Below are positions 44,289 to 55,086 of a DNA stretch of 64,000 nucleotides, in pieces. This DNA comes from Caldithrix abyssi DSM 13497 (lineage in GTDB: Bacteria > Calditrichota > Calditrichia > Calditrichales > Calditrichaceae): contig NZ_CP018099.1 of NCBI RefSeq assembly GCF_001886815.1, positions 2,106,501 to 2,170,500 on the forward strand. Reading direction: 5' to 3'. A program made the translations under genes and the position numbers. Position 1 is the stretch's first letter. Each line of letters begins with the position of its first letter. The notes beneath the pieces are model-generated. The model had not been told where the DNA came from. It saw only the letters and a list, made by a program, of their open reading frames with translations, and did not search any database.

Positions 44289-45704
44289 TCAGGTTTTCCA
44301 GAAAATTTTATGTTTACTTAGCCAATAAACGCCCAAAGCCACAGTAGCGGTGTAAAGCAGACCCTTAATAAATCCCAGCCAGGGCGAAGCGCAGGTTAAC
44401 TGATCGAACAAAGAAGCCAGTCCGCTTAAGGCCAGGATCGGCCACAGAAAGTTGGCAAACCCCACGTAAGCGATCATCGGATTCTGGCCGTTGCCCGCCA
44501 GCAATTTTAACCAGAAAGGGCGTTTAAACAGCGCTTCAAAAATGGTGAAAGCAATGAGTAAAAAAATGGAAAGGCCGGACGTAACCAGGTAGTAGCTCAT
44601 GGTGGGATGGTCCTTTTTGATCCCGCCTTCATAAGGTTCAAACACCAGACCTAAAATCATCCAGTAGCAGCCCCAGAGAAAAATCTTTTTTAAAAAATTT
44701 TCGGTGGGCGTCTGGCCGTTTTTTAATAATAACCATCCGCCTGAAAGCAGAATAAAAGTACTCAGGTGATTGAACCAGAGCCATCGGGCCTGCAATCCAA
44801 TCAGGTTAACCGTTAAAATTAAAAGCATGATAAGCCCCACGCCCAATGGATGCCATGCGGGGCGGCTAAAGAGAGGCGCTGTTGTTGTTTTAAGATTTTT
44901 CCGCCACTCAAGCATGGCTTCGCCAACAATGGTTCCGGGAATGACCAGAAACAGATATTGATGGTAATAAAGATTGTACAGCCAGGGCAGGGGGCGAAAT
45001 TCCCATAGCCACTGAATCCATCCGGGCTCGGTGTGCGCCAGACGAATGGCCAATAAAACGCCCAGCACGCCCAGGCGTACAAGCAGATTATTCCTCGTTA
45101 AAAGCCAGATGACAGAGCCGGAAAAATAGACATTGGTCAGCACAATGATAATGATATCCGATCGATACAACGAAAAACCGGAACCGTCCGGATAGCGAAG
45201 AAGGAATAAAAGAAGCAGCGCCGCCAGCCAGGCAAAAAGTTTAAAAACCAAACGAAATTGAAAGGGCCAGTGTTCGGGCAATTTAACAAAAATGGCAAAC
45301 ATGATGGCAAAACCCAGCAGCGCCAGCAGCCAGGCTTGGACCGTAAGTTGGGGATCGATGATGTGCGGACGCACATGAAACAGAAAAATGGCAAAGAAAG
45401 CTAATAAAAAGGTGCGCTCCACAATGTGCAAACCCACGCGGGGCAGCGACTGGCGTGTTAAACGCTTTTCCAGAGCGAGGGGAATGGCCGCCCCCAGAGA
45501 GAACAGGAAAAGCGGAAAGACCAGATCCACCCAGGTAAAACCAGGCAGGTTGGGGTTAAAAATCCGTTCCGGCGGAGGAAGCTGTGCGTGATACATCCAT
45601 GCCGGCAGGCCGGTGTAGGGGATGGTTCCTGCCAGGACCATGGTCAAAATGGCAAAGCCTCGCAGGGCATCCAGGTTAAGGACGCGTTCGTTTGCGCTTT
45701 TCAT
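44289..45704 (-). CDS. DUF5009/HGSNAT-like membrane acyltransferase
   Basis: A 471-aa multi-pass membrane protein (about 11-12 helices) resembling heparan-alpha-glucosaminide N-acetyltransferase-like and DUF5009 proteins, which often occur in glycan-degradation loci. The N terminus has the family pattern [18 protein letters not shown], followed by [20 protein letters not shown]-terminal [12 protein letters not shown] segment contains the other conserved part. The family may transfer acetyl groups across the membrane to amino sugars, but no activity can be assigned here. It overlaps the hydantoinase gene by 4 bases (ATGA type), so the two are coupled. It is the last gene of the three-gene operon. 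Confidence 0.8.
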   Translation of the reverse strand: MKSANERVLNLDALRGFAILTMVLAGTIPYTGLPAWMYHAQLPPPERIFNPNLPGFTWVDLVFPLFLFSLGAAIPLALEKRLTRQSLPRVGLHIVERTFLLAFFAIFLFHVRPHIIDPQLTVQAWLLALLGFAIMFAIFVKLPEHWPFQFRLVFKLFAWLAALLLLFLLRYPDGSGFSLYRSDIIIIVLTNVYFSGSVIWLLTRNNLLVRLGVLGVLLAIRLAHTEPGWIQWLWEFRPLPWLYNLYYHQYLFLVIPGTIVGEAMLEWRKNLKTTTAPLFSRPAWHPLGVGLIMLLILTVNLIGLQARWLWFNHLSTFILLSGGWLLLKNGQTPTENFLKKIFLWGCYWMILGLVFEPYEGGIKKDHPTMSYYLVTSGLSIFLLIAFTIFEALFKRPFWLKLLAGNGQNPMIAYVGFANFLWPILALSGLASLFDQLTCASPWLGFIKGLLYTATVALGVYWLSKHKIFWKT

Positions 45705-47872
45705 TGTTTTCTGGCTCCGATAAGCACGACTGTTTCATCGGCCGGCGTCTGCTTTAGTTCAGCGTCCACCAACGCAGATATCTGACCCGGCTCAATCAAT
45801 CCGCTGAAATCAATGATGCGCGCCGACACCAGCAGAAAAATGTCCGGAAGCAGCGGGCCGGCGTCGCCAAAGGTGGTTTGCGCTTTCATCATTTCATTTA
45901 TCTGCTCGCGAACTTTATCGACATTGGTTTGAACCACCTGACAATCGTTGATTTGCAAACGCACCACGCCTTCGCGATCCAGTACGCGCACGCTCTGGTA
46001 TTGGTGTTTAAAAAGTCCAAAGAGACGTTTTTGGGTTCTGATCGTGGTGAATGCCAGTAGTTGCGAGGTTTTTGCTTTTAGCTGAACGTCTTCTTTGGGG
46101 CAGTGTAGAAGCGTGGCCGCCAGTTGTTGAAGCTCCTGGTCTGACTTCGGCTTCAGTTGCAAATCGCGCATGCGCAGTTCGCCAGAACCGGTGGCAATGG
46201 CAATCAACCGCTTATTACGCGCGTCCACTTCCACGCTTACTTCAATGCTTTCCGGTACGGCGCCCATGGCCTGAACGCTTTCCATGGCTTCCTGGCGAAT
46301 GGATAGGATGTCTGCTTCTGTGGGATTGATTACCGTTCGCTCGACGGTATCGCGAATAATGCCCAGCGCGGCGCCAATGGCTGAAAGCACTTCGGTGTTT
46401 TGAGCGATGGCATGGGGCAGGTTAAGATGCGCTGCTGTAAAGGGCACAAGGGCCGGTGCGCCGCCCCCTCCGCCTGCCAACCGGATGAGATCGGTGTCCA
46501 GCTTGTATTCACGGATCAGCTGGCGAATGGTGGGTTTAATCTTGTCGGCGGCAATGGTCAGAATCTGGCGGGCAATGTTTTCTGCAGATTGCCCGAGCTT
46601 TTGGGCAAAAACTTTAAAAAAGGTGTTCAAAGCTTTGACGTTGGCAGCTCCGTGGCCGATGTCCTTAACCAGCCCCAGAAAATTCGCTGCTCCGGTGGGC
46701 GTAATGACGTACCGTTTTTGCGTGTTGGGCGGTTTGACGTAAAAATAGTCCTGCGGGTCACCGGGCAGGGGCTGAAAGGGGACGATTTCAAATTCTTCAA
46801 AAGAATCGTCTTCAGCAAATGAGACGTAGTGTAAATTGGCGATGTGCGCGCTCCGCGGCCCCACATCGGTAATGCGGTTTGCAGAAAGACGAGGCATGGA
46901 ACCGCCGGCAATACCAAGCGTGCGCACATCGAGCGTTTTTAAATAGAGACGATGGCCGCCTACGCTGGCCGTTTTTACCTGCGGTTTGCCATGCTTGATA
47001 ACTGAGATATCGGTTGAGGTGCCGCCCACTTCGATAAAAATTCCGTCGGAAATTTTTACATACATCAGGGCGGCGGCCACGCCTGCCGCAGGTCCGGAAA
47101 GCATGGTTAAAATGGGACGTTTACGCATTTCGTTAATATCCATAATGCCGCCGTCGGAGCGCATGATCATTAACGGCGCTTGAATACCGCTTTTGCGCAC
47201 TGCTTCTTCGGTGAGGTTGGCGGTTTCCAGCATTTTGGGCAACATGCCGGCGTTAATGGCGGCCGTGCGCGTTCGAATGCGCAGACCGTACAATTTGGTC
47301 AGTTCGCTGGCCGCCGTGGCCAAATAGCCCAACTCTTCGGCAATCTGTTTCACCAGCAATTCGTTTTGGGGATGATCCACGCCAAACGCTTCGCTGGCCA
47401 CAATGACCTGCGCGCCCTGCTCGATGAGTTCTTGCACCGTTTTTTTGATGAGCTGGCGGGAGAGAGGGGAATCGGTATTTAAAAAACGATGAAAGGTTTG
47501 CAAAAATTTACCGGGCGCCAGTTCAAGATTTTTAAGCCGTGTTTCACGCCGGGCCAGCCGGGCTTGCAGGCCTTTGCCCATACCAATAATACCCACCGGC
47601 GCAAGGTCGCCTTCTAACAGAGCGTTGGTGGCCTGAGTGGTAGAGTGGGCGATTAAAACCACCTCATCGGGATGAATGTCGGCCTTTTTAAGAACGAGTT
47701 GTAAAGAATCGATTACGCCCTTTGCCACGCCTTCTTTTGCCCGATGCGTGGTGGGCACACAGGCTTTGCCCAGCAAGCTGTAGTCGGAAATATCGATCGC
47801 CACGGCGTGCGTAAAGGTGCCGCCCACGTCGATGCCGATTTTAATTTTTCGCTGATTTTTTTGCCGTTCCAT
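45701..47872 (-). CDS. Hydantoinase/oxoprolinase family protein
   Basis: A 723-aa ATP-dependent amide-ring hydrolase-family protein of the HyuA type. The N terminus has the ASKHA phosphate loop [16 protein letters not shown], and GGTSTDISV near residue 280 is the second nucleotide motif. Family members open hydantoin, 5-oxoproline or related rings, or carboxylate ketones. The HyuB partner is absent, so the reaction is uncertain. The C-terminal ~170 residues continue as a beta-rich domain. It lies between the permease (13 bases upstream) and the DUF5009 gene (overlapping), forming a likely uptake-and-catabolism operon with the divergent ROK regulator. Confidence 0.9.
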   Translation of the reverse strand: MERQKNQRKIKIGIDVGGTFTHAVAIDISDYSLLGKACVPTTHRAKEGVAKGVIDSLQLVLKKADIHPDEVVLIAHSTTQATNALLEGDLAPVGIIGMGKGLQARLARRETRLKNLELAPGKFLQTFHRFLNTDSPLSRQLIKKTVQELIEQGAQVIVASEAFGVDHPQNELLVKQIAEELGYLATAASELTKLYGLRIRTRTAAINAGMLPKMLETANLTEEAVRKSGIQAPLMIMRSDGGIMDINEMRKRPILTMLSGPAAGVAAALMYVKISDGIFIEVGGTSTDISVIKHGKPQVKTASVGGHRLYLKTLDVRTLGIAGGSMPRLSANRITDVGPRSAHIANLHYVSFAEDDSFEEFEIVPFQPLPGDPQDYFYVKPPNTQKRYVITPTGAANFLGLVKDIGHGAANVKALNTFFKVFAQKLGQSAENIARQILTIAADKIKPTIRQLIREYKLDTDLIRLAGGGGGAPALVPFTAAHLNLPHAIAQNTEVLSAIGAALGIIRDTVERTVINPTEADILSIRQEAMESVQAMGAVPESIEVSVEVDARNKRLIAIATGSGELRMRDLQLKPKSDQELQQLAATLLHCPKEDVQLKAKTSQLLAFTTIRTQKRLFGLFKHQYQSVRVLDREGVVRLQINDCQVVQTNVDKVREQINEMMKAQTTFGDAGPLLPDIFLLVSARIIDFSGLIEPGQISALVDAELKQTPADETVVLIGARKQ

Positions 47873-47885
47873 TCTTTATTTTGCC

Positions 47886-49349
47886 TTAATAAAACATTGT
47901 TGCCGAAATGATTAAGCCGATAAAAGCCACAGCCCAGGTATAGGGTAGAGTATTCCACAGGATTTTTTGTACATCCACCTGCATTTCATTGGCCAACCAC
48001 ACATTGTGCGTGTTGGTGGGATCGCTGATGCCCTGCACCTGGCCGACGGCCATTAACAGACCCATCACTGCGCCCGGATTCATGCCGCTGGCCAGAAAAA
48101 CCGCCGCCAGTCCATAGCCCATGCCCCACACGTTTAACGGCCCGCGGTACAAGGCCAGCGGCGCAACCAGCCCGAAAAGGAGAACATAAAAAAGTCCGTT
48201 GGAGGGAACCAGCGCAGCCATGAAAGGCTGCAAAAGGCGCAGCACCGGCCATGTGCCAGAATAAGCGCCTCCCGGCCCCATGATGGCGTTGAGCAACATA
48301 CCGATGCCCAGCATTAAAATAACAGCCGGCATCACCACCCCGCCGCCTTCCAGCATGGCGCCCACAAAGGTGTTTAAATGCCCTTTGCGATAGGTGGCAA
48401 AATAACAGAAAATTAAACCGCAGATAAAGGCCGCAATGAAATTCATTTCAAAAATTAAAATTAAAAGCAGAGGCAGCAGGGGACTGAGGTAGGCCGTCCA
48501 GAAAATTTTGTTTTCGCTGTCCTTTTTTTTAAAGAAAGCAAATTGAAGCGAAAGCAGGAAGGCGATCACCAGAAACGAAGCTGTTGCCCATCGTAAAATG
48601 CGTAACAGGTGTGCAGTACATGTAGCAAGCTGTTGTTGTTGTGCGGGCGGGATCATTCCGTAAATGGCAAAACCGCCGCCGATCAGAGCAATTATTAAAA
48701 GACTGTTACGGATGATTTTTTTTAACGGTAAATGCTGTCCGTCACGGTACAGTTGAACAGTAATGTAGATGATGGCCATTAAAAAGGTGCTCAGGAACAT
48801 GAGCAGGGCAAAAGGTCGAATTTGATCAACCGTTAGATTCATCACATCGATGTAAACCGCCCAGTTGCCCACATTTAAAATGCCGCCCATAGAGAGACCA
48901 ATCAAAAAGATGCCGGCAACGGTGAGCGGGCTGAGTCCAATGGCGGAAAGGATGGGCAAAACAATGGTGGCCACCATAATGATGGCGCCCAGACCGCCCA
49001 GGGTTGTAAAAAGCAGCGTAATTAAGATGAGCATGAGCAGCGAGATGCCCCAGGGACTGTCGCCGGCCAGTTCCGCGCCGTACTTTATTAAGTTGTTGGC
49101 CACGCCGGTTTTCTGCAAAAAAACACTTAACATACTGCCAAACAGGGCAATGGTGTAGGCATTGTGCAATTTTAACGCGCCCTGACCAATAACCAGTTGT
49201 AAGGTGCTATTCAGATCAACGCCGCTTACCAGAGGAATAAAAAAGGCCATCAGCGGCAGGGCAATGAGCGCGGGAATTTTTCTGAAAAACATGGCGGTGG
49301 CCGATAAAATAAAAATTAGAATGACGGCTATAATTTGAAAAGTTTCCAT
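47886..49349 (-). CDS. Multi-pass permease (carboxylate/ion transporter type)
   Basis: A 487-aa protein with about 12 predicted transmembrane helices, resembling permeases of the ion-transporter (GntP/CitM/DcuC-like) superfamily. The repeated helical-hairpin pattern is visible (GGLGAIIMVATIVLPILSAIG near residue 118, and ILNVGNWAVYIDV near 155). The C-terminal half includes MGLLMAVGQVQGISDPTNTHN. The substrate is unknown; context with a hydantoinase/oxoprolinase suggests a cyclic amide or carboxylate. It is the first gene of the operon, starting 144 bases from the divergent ROK regulator gene. Confidence 0.75.
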   Translation of the reverse strand: METFQIIAVILIFILSATAMFFRKIPALIALPLMAFFIPLVSGVDLNSTLQLVIGQGALKLHNAYTIALFGSMLSVFLQKTGVANNLIKYGAELAGDSPWGISLLMLILITLLFTTLGGLGAIIMVATIVLPILSAIGLSPLTVAGIFLIGLSMGGILNVGNWAVYIDVMNLTVDQIRPFALLMFLSTFLMAIIYITVQLYRDGQHLPLKKIIRNSLLIIALIGGGFAIYGMIPPAQQQQLATCTAHLLRILRWATASFLVIAFLLSLQFAFFKKKDSENKIFWTAYLSPLLPLLLILIFEMNFIAAFICGLIFCYFATYRKGHLNTFVGAMLEGGGVVMPAVILMLGIGMLLNAIMGPGGAYSGTWPVLRLLQPFMAALVPSNGLFYVLLFGLVAPLALYRGPLNVWGMGYGLAAVFLASGMNPGAVMGLLMAVGQVQGISDPTNTHNVWLANEMQVDVQKILWNTLPYTWAVAFIGLIISATMFY

Positions 49350-49405
49350 AAAGCTAAAATTTCTTTGTTTCTAACTTTATTTTTAAAAAAATAATACGTA
49401 TATTT

Positions 49406-49438
49406 ATTACACATTGAGTAATGTAAGTTAACTAACTT
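49406..49438. promoter_or_regulatory. Palindromes between the permease operon and the ROK regulator
   Basis: ATTAC-n7-GTAAT (49406-49422) and AAGTTA-AC-TAACTT (49425-49438) lie side by side in the 144-bp divergent intergenic region. Either could be the operator of the ROK regulator acting on both directions. Confidence 0.45.
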
Positions 49439-49493
49439 TGGGACAAATTGCACAAAAATTTTTTGTCCGGGGCTGAAACTGCATGAGGTCGAA

Positions 49494-50714
49494 ATGTTCA
49501 AAAAAGCAGATACACAATTAATAAAACTACTGAACGAAATACAAATCCTGAATCTTATCCGCAACGAAGGTCCCATTGCCCGGATAGAAGTGGCGCGTCG
49601 CGTTCATATGTCTAAAGTCGCCGTGTTTGACATCATCAACCGCCTGGTTGAGGCGGGCTTTGTTATTGATGTTGGCAAGGGAGAATCGACCAGTCGCGGC
49701 GGAAAACGCCCTTCGCTGGTGAAGCTCAATCCGGAAAACCATTATGTTATCGGTATTGTCTTTAAACGTCGAGAAATTCAAATCGCGCTGGCCAATATCG
49801 AGGCGGAATTGTTGAATTTTACCAAATTTAAGATGCGCGTGGGGAGCTTGCCTGAGAGCGTGCTGGACAAAATTTTTGCCAAAATTGAGTGGTTGTTAAA
49901 AGATTCCGGCATTAAAGCAGAGCAAATCATATCCATTGGCATAGGGATTCCCGGATTAATCGACTACGAAAAAGGGAAGTTGCGTTTTGCCGATACTTTA
50001 CGCGGTTGGGATGACGTGCCCCTGGTTGAGATTTTTTCGCAGCGCTATAATGTGCCTGTTTTCATTGAAAATGACGTTAAGGTCATTTCGCTGGCCGAAA
50101 GCATTCTGGGAGCAGGTAAAGAAAAATCTAATATCGTCTGTGTATGGGTTGGAGAGGGCGTTGGCGCCGGGTTGATCATTAATAATCAGCTTTTACAGGG
50201 CCATAGCGGCGGAGCTGGTGAAATCGGCTATCTGGAACTGGATCGGTTTTGTGAACTGGCGCAACGACTACCCAATCTGTACAAAGGTCAAAAATACATT
50301 GGCGATATTTTGTCGGATGCCTATCTGGAAGAAGTGATCCTGAGTAGGCTTTCGGGGCGCGGCGATCTTAAACGGATGAACTTCCCGCGTATTCTAAAAT
50401 CAAAATCATTTTTTCCGGAAATTAAAGATATTTTAGATGAATTTGCTTATTTATTAGGTATGGCCTGTTCCATTTTGATTAAAGTGATCAATCCTGAATT
50501 ACTCATTTTAAGCGGTAGAGTGGTAGAGCATAATGATTACTTATTTCAGAAAGTCGTGGATCAGATACAGGCGCGCGCTGGTGAAGTTCCTTTTTTTTCC
50601 ACAGAAATCGTAAAAGGAGCGCTAGGCGAGCGGGCCAGTTTAAGAGGCGCAATTGTGATGGCTTTGCAGGTGATTTTTGAAACCAGAACCGTGGCGACCA
50701 AACATGAATTTTAG
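49494..50714 (+). CDS. ROK-family transcriptional regulator
   Basis: A 406-aa repressor-type protein with an N-terminal winged helix (ILNLIRNEGPIARIEVARRVHMSKVAVFDIINRL) and a ROK sugar-kinase-like domain. The ATPase loop is present as VIGIVFKR, and GIGIPGLID near residue 140 and GAGEIGYLELD near 240 follow. The CxCGxxGCxE zinc site that normally follows GEIGH is replaced by a stretch without those cysteines, so the usual zinc-dependent fold is altered. It is divergent from the permease-hydantoinase-DUF5009 operon and probably regulates it in response to a substrate or its derivative. The weak ribosome site GGTCG leaves the start less certain. Confidence 0.88.
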   Translation: MFKKADTQLIKLLNEIQILNLIRNEGPIARIEVARRVHMSKVAVFDIINRLVEAGFVIDVGKGESTSRGGKRPSLVKLNPENHYVIGIVFKRREIQIALANIEAELLNFTKFKMRVGSLPESVLDKIFAKIEWLLKDSGIKAEQIISIGIGIPGLIDYEKGKLRFADTLRGWDDVPLVEIFSQRYNVPVFIENDVKVISLAESILGAGKEKSNIVCVWVGEGVGAGLIINNQLLQGHSGGAGEIGYLELDRFCELAQRLPNLYKGQKYIGDILSDAYLEEVILSRLSGRGDLKRMNFPRILKSKSFFPEIKDILDEFAYLLGMACSILIKVINPELLILSGRVVEHNDYLFQKVVDQIQARAGEVPFFSTEIVKGALGERASLRGAIVMALQVIFETRTVATKHEF

Positions 50715-50757
50715 AAAGCCGCATGATTTAAAAAAAGATGAGTTTGCTCTTGCAGCG

Positions 50758-51105
50758 AATGGTTAATTAGTTGATTAGTTGATTGGTTGAATGGTTGAAT
50801 GGGGGGCGAAATGTCATTCCTCATTCCACTCTGTAGGCTAAGAGACCTGCCCAGAATATTCCTGACACAAAGACGTATCATTCATTAGAACGCAGGTATC
50901 CATTACACCGTAGAGAAAAACTGTCCACGTACAGAGCTTCCTCCTTTCCCAGACTTTTTTTCTGGGGGATGGCAATTAATGGAAACAAAAACTATTTTTA
51001 ATTTTAAACATTCTTTTTCTTTACGCCCTTTTGCAACTTCTCTGTGCTCTCAGTGGTGGCGTAAATCCCTGCAAAAATGTTTTTAGTTGCGGCTGTGTTG
51101 CCTTA
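50758..51105 (-). repeat. Inverted dispersed repeat copy; right partner of the 177-bp inverted repeat
   Basis: The stretch 50758-50934 is the reverse complement of 44053-44229. The element continues as a fuller copy of the dispersed repeat, still inverted (CCCAGACTTTTTTTCTGGGG hairpin, then AACTTCTCTGTGCTCTCAGTGG and TTTAGTTGCGGCTGTG, to 51105). A further fragment (TTTGCGCTCTTGGTGG, TTTAGTTGCGGCTATG) lies near 51350-51390. No gene is supported in the gap 50715-51538. Confidence 0.8.
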
Positions 51106-51179
51106 GTTTACTTCCTTCGAAAGATCTAGTGCCTTAGCGTGCGAAAATTTTTACGCTGTTTTAAAAACTCATCCCCCAG

Positions 51180-51226
51180 CCCCTTCTCTTTAAAAAAGAG
51201 AAGGGGAGCAAATCGTGCCGATTTGC
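51180..51226. other. Two adjacent strong hairpins
   Basis: CCCCTTCTCTTT-AAA-AAAGAGAAGGGG (51180-51206) is a 12-bp perfect stem. GCAAATCG-TGC-CGATTTGC (51208-51226) is an 8-bp perfect stem directly after it. They have no T-run fitting a simple terminator and lie between the inverted repeat and the next gene. Confidence 0.65.
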
Positions 51227-51538
51227 TTAGTTTTCGTCTTACATGTTGAGATACAGTTCTATTTTTCTTTTCGACCCTGGCGTTCCCTTTTCAGCTGACG
51301 CTGTACAGAAGGATTTGCGTGAAAAAATCTTTATGCGCATTGTGGCTTCTTTGCGCTCTTGGTGGTTCGTTTTTAGTTGCGGCTATGCTGTGCCTTGGAT
51401 TAGTGGAAAAAATAAAGATTTCTCTGTTCGTTAGAAATGACATTTAAAGCGAACTCAAGGTTTTTACCTGTTTGTTCGACAATGGACAGAAATCAGGTGC
51501 AGGAAGAAGAAACATGATTTTGCGGAGAGGAGCGCGCC

Positions 51539-52078
51539 ATGAAAAAAATCATCTGTTTCCTGTCGCTATGTGTAGTGATTGGAACGGCATCTGCCCAGGA
51601 AATTTCACTGCAGTCATCCCGATTGCATGCCATTCCTGCATTGCCGGACAGCATGACGTATGAAGAATTCGCAATGCTGAACAGGGAGTTAACCTGGAAA
51701 CGGATGATGATCGCCGTTTTTGTTCCGGGATATGTGCATTATTATGCCCGGCACAATAAATTAGCTTACGGCATCAGCGGCGCGCGCTCTGTGGGCGTTT
51801 TATTAAGCGCGGCCGCGATTTACCGTGAATGGAACGATGCCAAGCAGCTAACCCTGGATGTGCTGAAAGAAATGGATGACAATTTTTACCTTTTTATGAC
51901 CGGCCTCTTTTTAAATGCAGCCGGCTATGCCTTTGATATTGCCCATGGCGACTGGCTGATTGAACAGGAGCGGATGAAAATCCAATTTAAATATCGGAAA
52001 CTGACTGGACCCGCTTCGGCCGGGATTTTTGATCATTTTGTGCCGGTTTTGTCTTTGAATTTAAAATTGAATTTTTAG
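51539..52078 (+). CDS. Exported hypothetical membrane-associated protein
   Basis: A 179-aa protein with a signal peptide (cleavage after TASA). The mature part has two or three amphipathic or hydrophobic segments (MMIAVFVPGYVHYYARH, GISGARSVGVLLSAAAIYREW, FYLFMTGLFLNAAGYAFDIAHGD). This resembles small DUF5683-like envelope proteins of the FCB group, in which a 'PGxGHYY' start is common, but I am not sure of the family. GGAG precedes the ATG. It converges on the DUF3078 gene, 23 bases between stops. No function can be given. Confidence 0.65.
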   Translation: MKKIICFLSLCVVIGTASAQEISLQSSRLHAIPALPDSMTYEEFAMLNRELTWKRMMIAVFVPGYVHYYARHNKLAYGISGARSVGVLLSAAAIYREWNDAKQLTLDVLKEMDDNFYLFMTGLFLNAAGYAFDIAHGDWLIEQERMKIQFKYRKLTGPASAGIFDHFVPVLSLNLKLNF

Positions 52079-52101
52079 CCTTGCCGGGCATTTTTTACGC
52101 T

Positions 52102-52914
52102 TTAAAAAAAGGTGTAGGTCAGCCCCACAGCCAGCACTTCCTGTAATTGACGCTTTTTGCTAATATCCCGATCGTAAAATATTTTGACGTTAAAATTGAC
52201 CGTAATGTATTTGGAGATTTGCGAGACGATCAGGTTGTCCCAGTTGATATCGATTTCATTAAAGCGCTTCAGGTTGGAGAACAGCTCAATTTTTCCGGTG
52301 TAAGAGATTCTTTCCGCAAACTTAAAACTCAGGTCGGTTACGGAATTAGCGCCGTACTCCACGCGCATTTTTTCGCCCTGCCCATAACGATCTGCATATT
52401 TTTTGGTGACGGTTTCTTTAAACGCAGCGCCCAGCCGTGTTTTAATATGGACGTTTGGCGCATATCCCATGCCCAATGTTTGCGTAAAATAGCCCGGATC
52501 CATGAATTCTGAAATGGTTACCGCGCCTTCTTCGGTGTATTCATATCCTCTGGTGAACTGCGTTACTCCGCTAAAAGAAATAAACGGATTGACATAAAGC
52601 CCTAATTTGTACGTGTAAACACTTTCCAGGCGAATTTCATCGGTCGATTTTTTTGAGCCCGCGTCTCCCACTCTGGTTTTTCCGTAAGCGATTTTAATCG
52701 TATTGCTCCAGTCGAATTTTTCCTGAATGTTGGTGAACTTTCCGTTAATGTTTAATTGCCAGGCCCATGCGTTTTCGCCGCCCTGTTGCCAGTTGTCAAA
52801 ATTAGTTTGTGTGAAATTCAAATTGCCCGCCATCTCTTTTTGCCAGCCGGTTTTGGGGTTATCTTGCGCAAAAAGAAGCGCTACAGTAAATAGAGTTAAG
52901 AGAAGCAAACGCAT
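52102..52914 (-). CDS. DUF3078 family outer-membrane protein
   Basis: A 270-aa protein of the DUF3078 family, found in many FCB-group bacteria and probably a small outer-membrane barrel. It starts with a signal peptide (cleavage after LLFA). The family's opening pattern is visible: GWQKEMAGNLNFTQTNFDNWQQGGENAWAW at mature residues 5-34, followed by alternating strands. The C terminus is aromatic (LTYTFF), fitting BAM recognition. A GGAGG-like site (AGGAGGTAC) precedes the start. The function is unknown; the protein probably belongs to the outer membrane by analogy. Confidence 0.8.
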   Translation of the reverse strand: MRLLLLTLFTVALLFAQDNPKTGWQKEMAGNLNFTQTNFDNWQQGGENAWAWQLNINGKFTNIQEKFDWSNTIKIAYGKTRVGDAGSKKSTDEIRLESVYTYKLGLYVNPFISFSGVTQFTRGYEYTEEGAVTISEFMDPGYFTQTLGMGYAPNVHIKTRLGAAFKETVTKKYADRYGQGEKMRVEYGANSVTDLSFKFAERISYTGKIELFSNLKRFNEIDINWDNLIVSQISKYITVNFNVKIFYDRDISKKRQLQEVLAVGLTYTFF

Positions 52915-53208
52915 TGTACCTCCTTAAGTGGTTTGTTGTACTGATACGAAATTACCTATTAATTTTATTATTCTGATCCGACCGTTTCGGAAGATGAGCA
53001 ATAAAAGTTAAAAAACAGGCGACTCTTCTTCCGACAGAGGGGGATTCTCAAAATTGGTATTTAAGCTTACTTTAAAAACAAGGGTTAATCCAGTTTTATT
53101 CCGTATTTCGAATTAATCTTTAAAAGTATGTGTTTTTAGAAAATCAAACAACTTTTTTTAGCTTATCAAACCTAACCTGCGCCTGAAATTCGGCGACAGA
53201 AAGAGAAA

Positions 53209-53244
53209 ACGCCCCTTAGCGTATTAAACCATGGTAAGGGGCGT
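53209..53244 (-). terminator. Rho-independent terminator of glnS
   Basis: ACGCCCCTTA (53209-53218) pairs with TAAGGGGCGT (53235-53244); on the minus strand TTTTCTCTTTC follows. It lies 12 bases beyond the glnS stop codon. The rest of the 52915-53256 gap shows no gene. Confidence 0.8.
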
Positions 53245-53256
53245 CTTTTCACGCGG

Positions 53257-54945
53257 TTATTTTAACTTTTTTTCAATTTTTGCCCAGCTATCGCGTAGGG
53301 TAACCGTGCGGTTAAAAACAAGATGTTCGGCCGAATGATCCTTAAGGTCGGCGCAAAAGTAACCCTGTCGTAAAAACTGGTAGCGTTGGCCGGCTTTGGC
53401 CTTTTTCAAATCCGGTTCAGCAAGCGCGTTTTTAATAACCGTCAGTGAATTGGGATTGATATTGGCCGTGAAATCCTGTCCTTCTTCCACATCTTCCGGG
53501 TCTTCTTTTAAGAATAATTGTTCGTACAGTCTAATCTCAACCGGCACGGCATGTTCGGCCGAAACCCAGTGTAATGTTCCTTTAACCTTGCGGCCGTCCT
53601 GCGTCCATCCGCCCCGTGATTGCGGATCGTAGGTACATCGCAGTTCAACCACCTGGCCGTTTTCGTCCTTGATTACTTTCTGGCAGGTGATGTAGTAGGC
53701 ATGTTTAAGCCGCACCTCTTTACCGGGAGCCAGGCGAAACCATTTTTTAGGCGCTTCTTCACGAAAGTCCTCGCGTTCGATGTAGATGATTTTTGAAAAA
53801 GGTACTTTGCGGGTGCCGGCTTCAGGGTCTTCCGGATTATTTTCGGCTTCAAGTTCTTCTACCTGGTCTTCGGGATAATTTTCAATAATCACCTTAAGCG
53901 GATTTAAAACGACCATGCGTCTTTCGGCGCGTTTATTTAAATCTTCGCGCAGGCAGTGTTCTAACAGGGCGAAATCCACCACACTATTGGACTTGGCCAC
54001 GCCAATGCGATCGGCAAAATCGCGAATGGCCTCCGGGGTGTAACCGCGGCGACGCAGACCAGAGATGGTCGGCATGCGCGGATCGTCCCAACCCGAAACA
54101 TAGCCTTCCTGCACCAGGCGCAGCAATTTGCGTTTACTCATTACGGTGTACGTCAAGTTCAATCTGGCAAACTCGATCTGCCGCGGATGAAATACTCCCA
54201 ATTGATCAAGGAACCAGTCGTACAGCGGACGATGGTCCTCGAACTCCAGGGTACAGATGGAGTGTGTAATGCCCTCAATGGAATCTTCCAGACCGTGCGC
54301 CCAGTCGTACATGGGATAGATGCACCATTGGTTGCCGGTGCGTGGATGACTGGCATGAATGATGCGGTACATGACCGGATCGCGCATATTCAGGTTGCCA
54401 GATTGCATGTCGATTTTAGCGCGCAGTACTTTTTCGCCGTCTTTAAATTCGCCTTTGCGCATGCGTTCGAACAGGTCCAGGTTCTCTTCCACGCTGCGAT
54501 TGCGATATGGGCTTTCTTTGCCCGGTTTGGTAAGCGTTCCGCGATACTCCTTTATCTCTTCCGCAGAAAGATCATCCACATAGGCCTTGCCCATTTTAAT
54601 CAGTTGTACGGCGTATTCGTACATCTTCTCAAAATAATCGGATGCATAAAACAGGCGATCTTCCCAGTCGAAACCCAGCCAGCGCACATCTTCGATGATG
54701 GCGTCGATGTATTCCTGATCTTCTTTTAAAGGATTGGTGTCGTCAAAGCGCAAATTACATTTGCCGTTGTATTCCTCAGCCAGGCCGAAATTCAAGCAAA
54801 TAGATTTGGCATGCCCTATGTGCAGGTAGCCATTGGGTTCAGGCGGGAAACGCGTATGGACGCGGTCGAACCGGCCGCTGGCCAGGTCTTCGTCGATGAT
54901 TTGTTTGATGAAATTGGTCGGTTTTTTGTTGTTCTCTGCAGACAT
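53257..54945 (-). CDS. glnS: Glutaminyl-tRNA synthetase
   Basis: This class I synthetase attaches Gln to tRNA-Gln. The 562-aa protein matches GlnRS length, with the HIGH motif as NGYLHIGH at residues 38-45 and the KMSKS equivalent VMSKRKL near 272. The C-terminal anticodon-binding beta-barrel carries the typical TVTLRDSW end. GlnRS-specific features ([18 protein letters not shown], the ARAKIDM-type strand) are present, so this is not GluRS. The family is found in a subset of bacteria. It is monocistronic with its own terminator. The 309-bp gap upstream holds the promoter and possibly a 38-codon reading frame. Confidence 0.97.
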   Translation of the reverse strand: MSAENNKKPTNFIKQIIDEDLASGRFDRVHTRFPPEPNGYLHIGHAKSICLNFGLAEEYNGKCNLRFDDTNPLKEDQEYIDAIIEDVRWLGFDWEDRLFYASDYFEKMYEYAVQLIKMGKAYVDDLSAEEIKEYRGTLTKPGKESPYRNRSVEENLDLFERMRKGEFKDGEKVLRAKIDMQSGNLNMRDPVMYRIIHASHPRTGNQWCIYPMYDWAHGLEDSIEGITHSICTLEFEDHRPLYDWFLDQLGVFHPRQIEFARLNLTYTVMSKRKLLRLVQEGYVSGWDDPRMPTISGLRRRGYTPEAIRDFADRIGVAKSNSVVDFALLEHCLREDLNKRAERRMVVLNPLKVIIENYPEDQVEELEAENNPEDPEAGTRKVPFSKIIYIEREDFREEAPKKWFRLAPGKEVRLKHAYYITCQKVIKDENGQVVELRCTYDPQSRGGWTQDGRKVKGTLHWVSAEHAVPVEIRLYEQLFLKEDPEDVEEGQDFTANINPNSLTVIKNALAEPDLKKAKAGQRYQFLRQGYFCADLKDHSAEHLVFNRTVTLRDSWAKIEKKLK

Positions 54946-55086
54946 GCTTACGTTCCCTCGTTTTTTTCATTTTTAAGTGGGGTAAGTTAAAAATTTTGTC
55001 GTTAAAGGCAAAATAAAAGTTTGATAAAGTGAAGCAAGAATTAAGATGCAAGGCCCCATCCTCTGGTCTCATCCGGCAAAGGAGAA

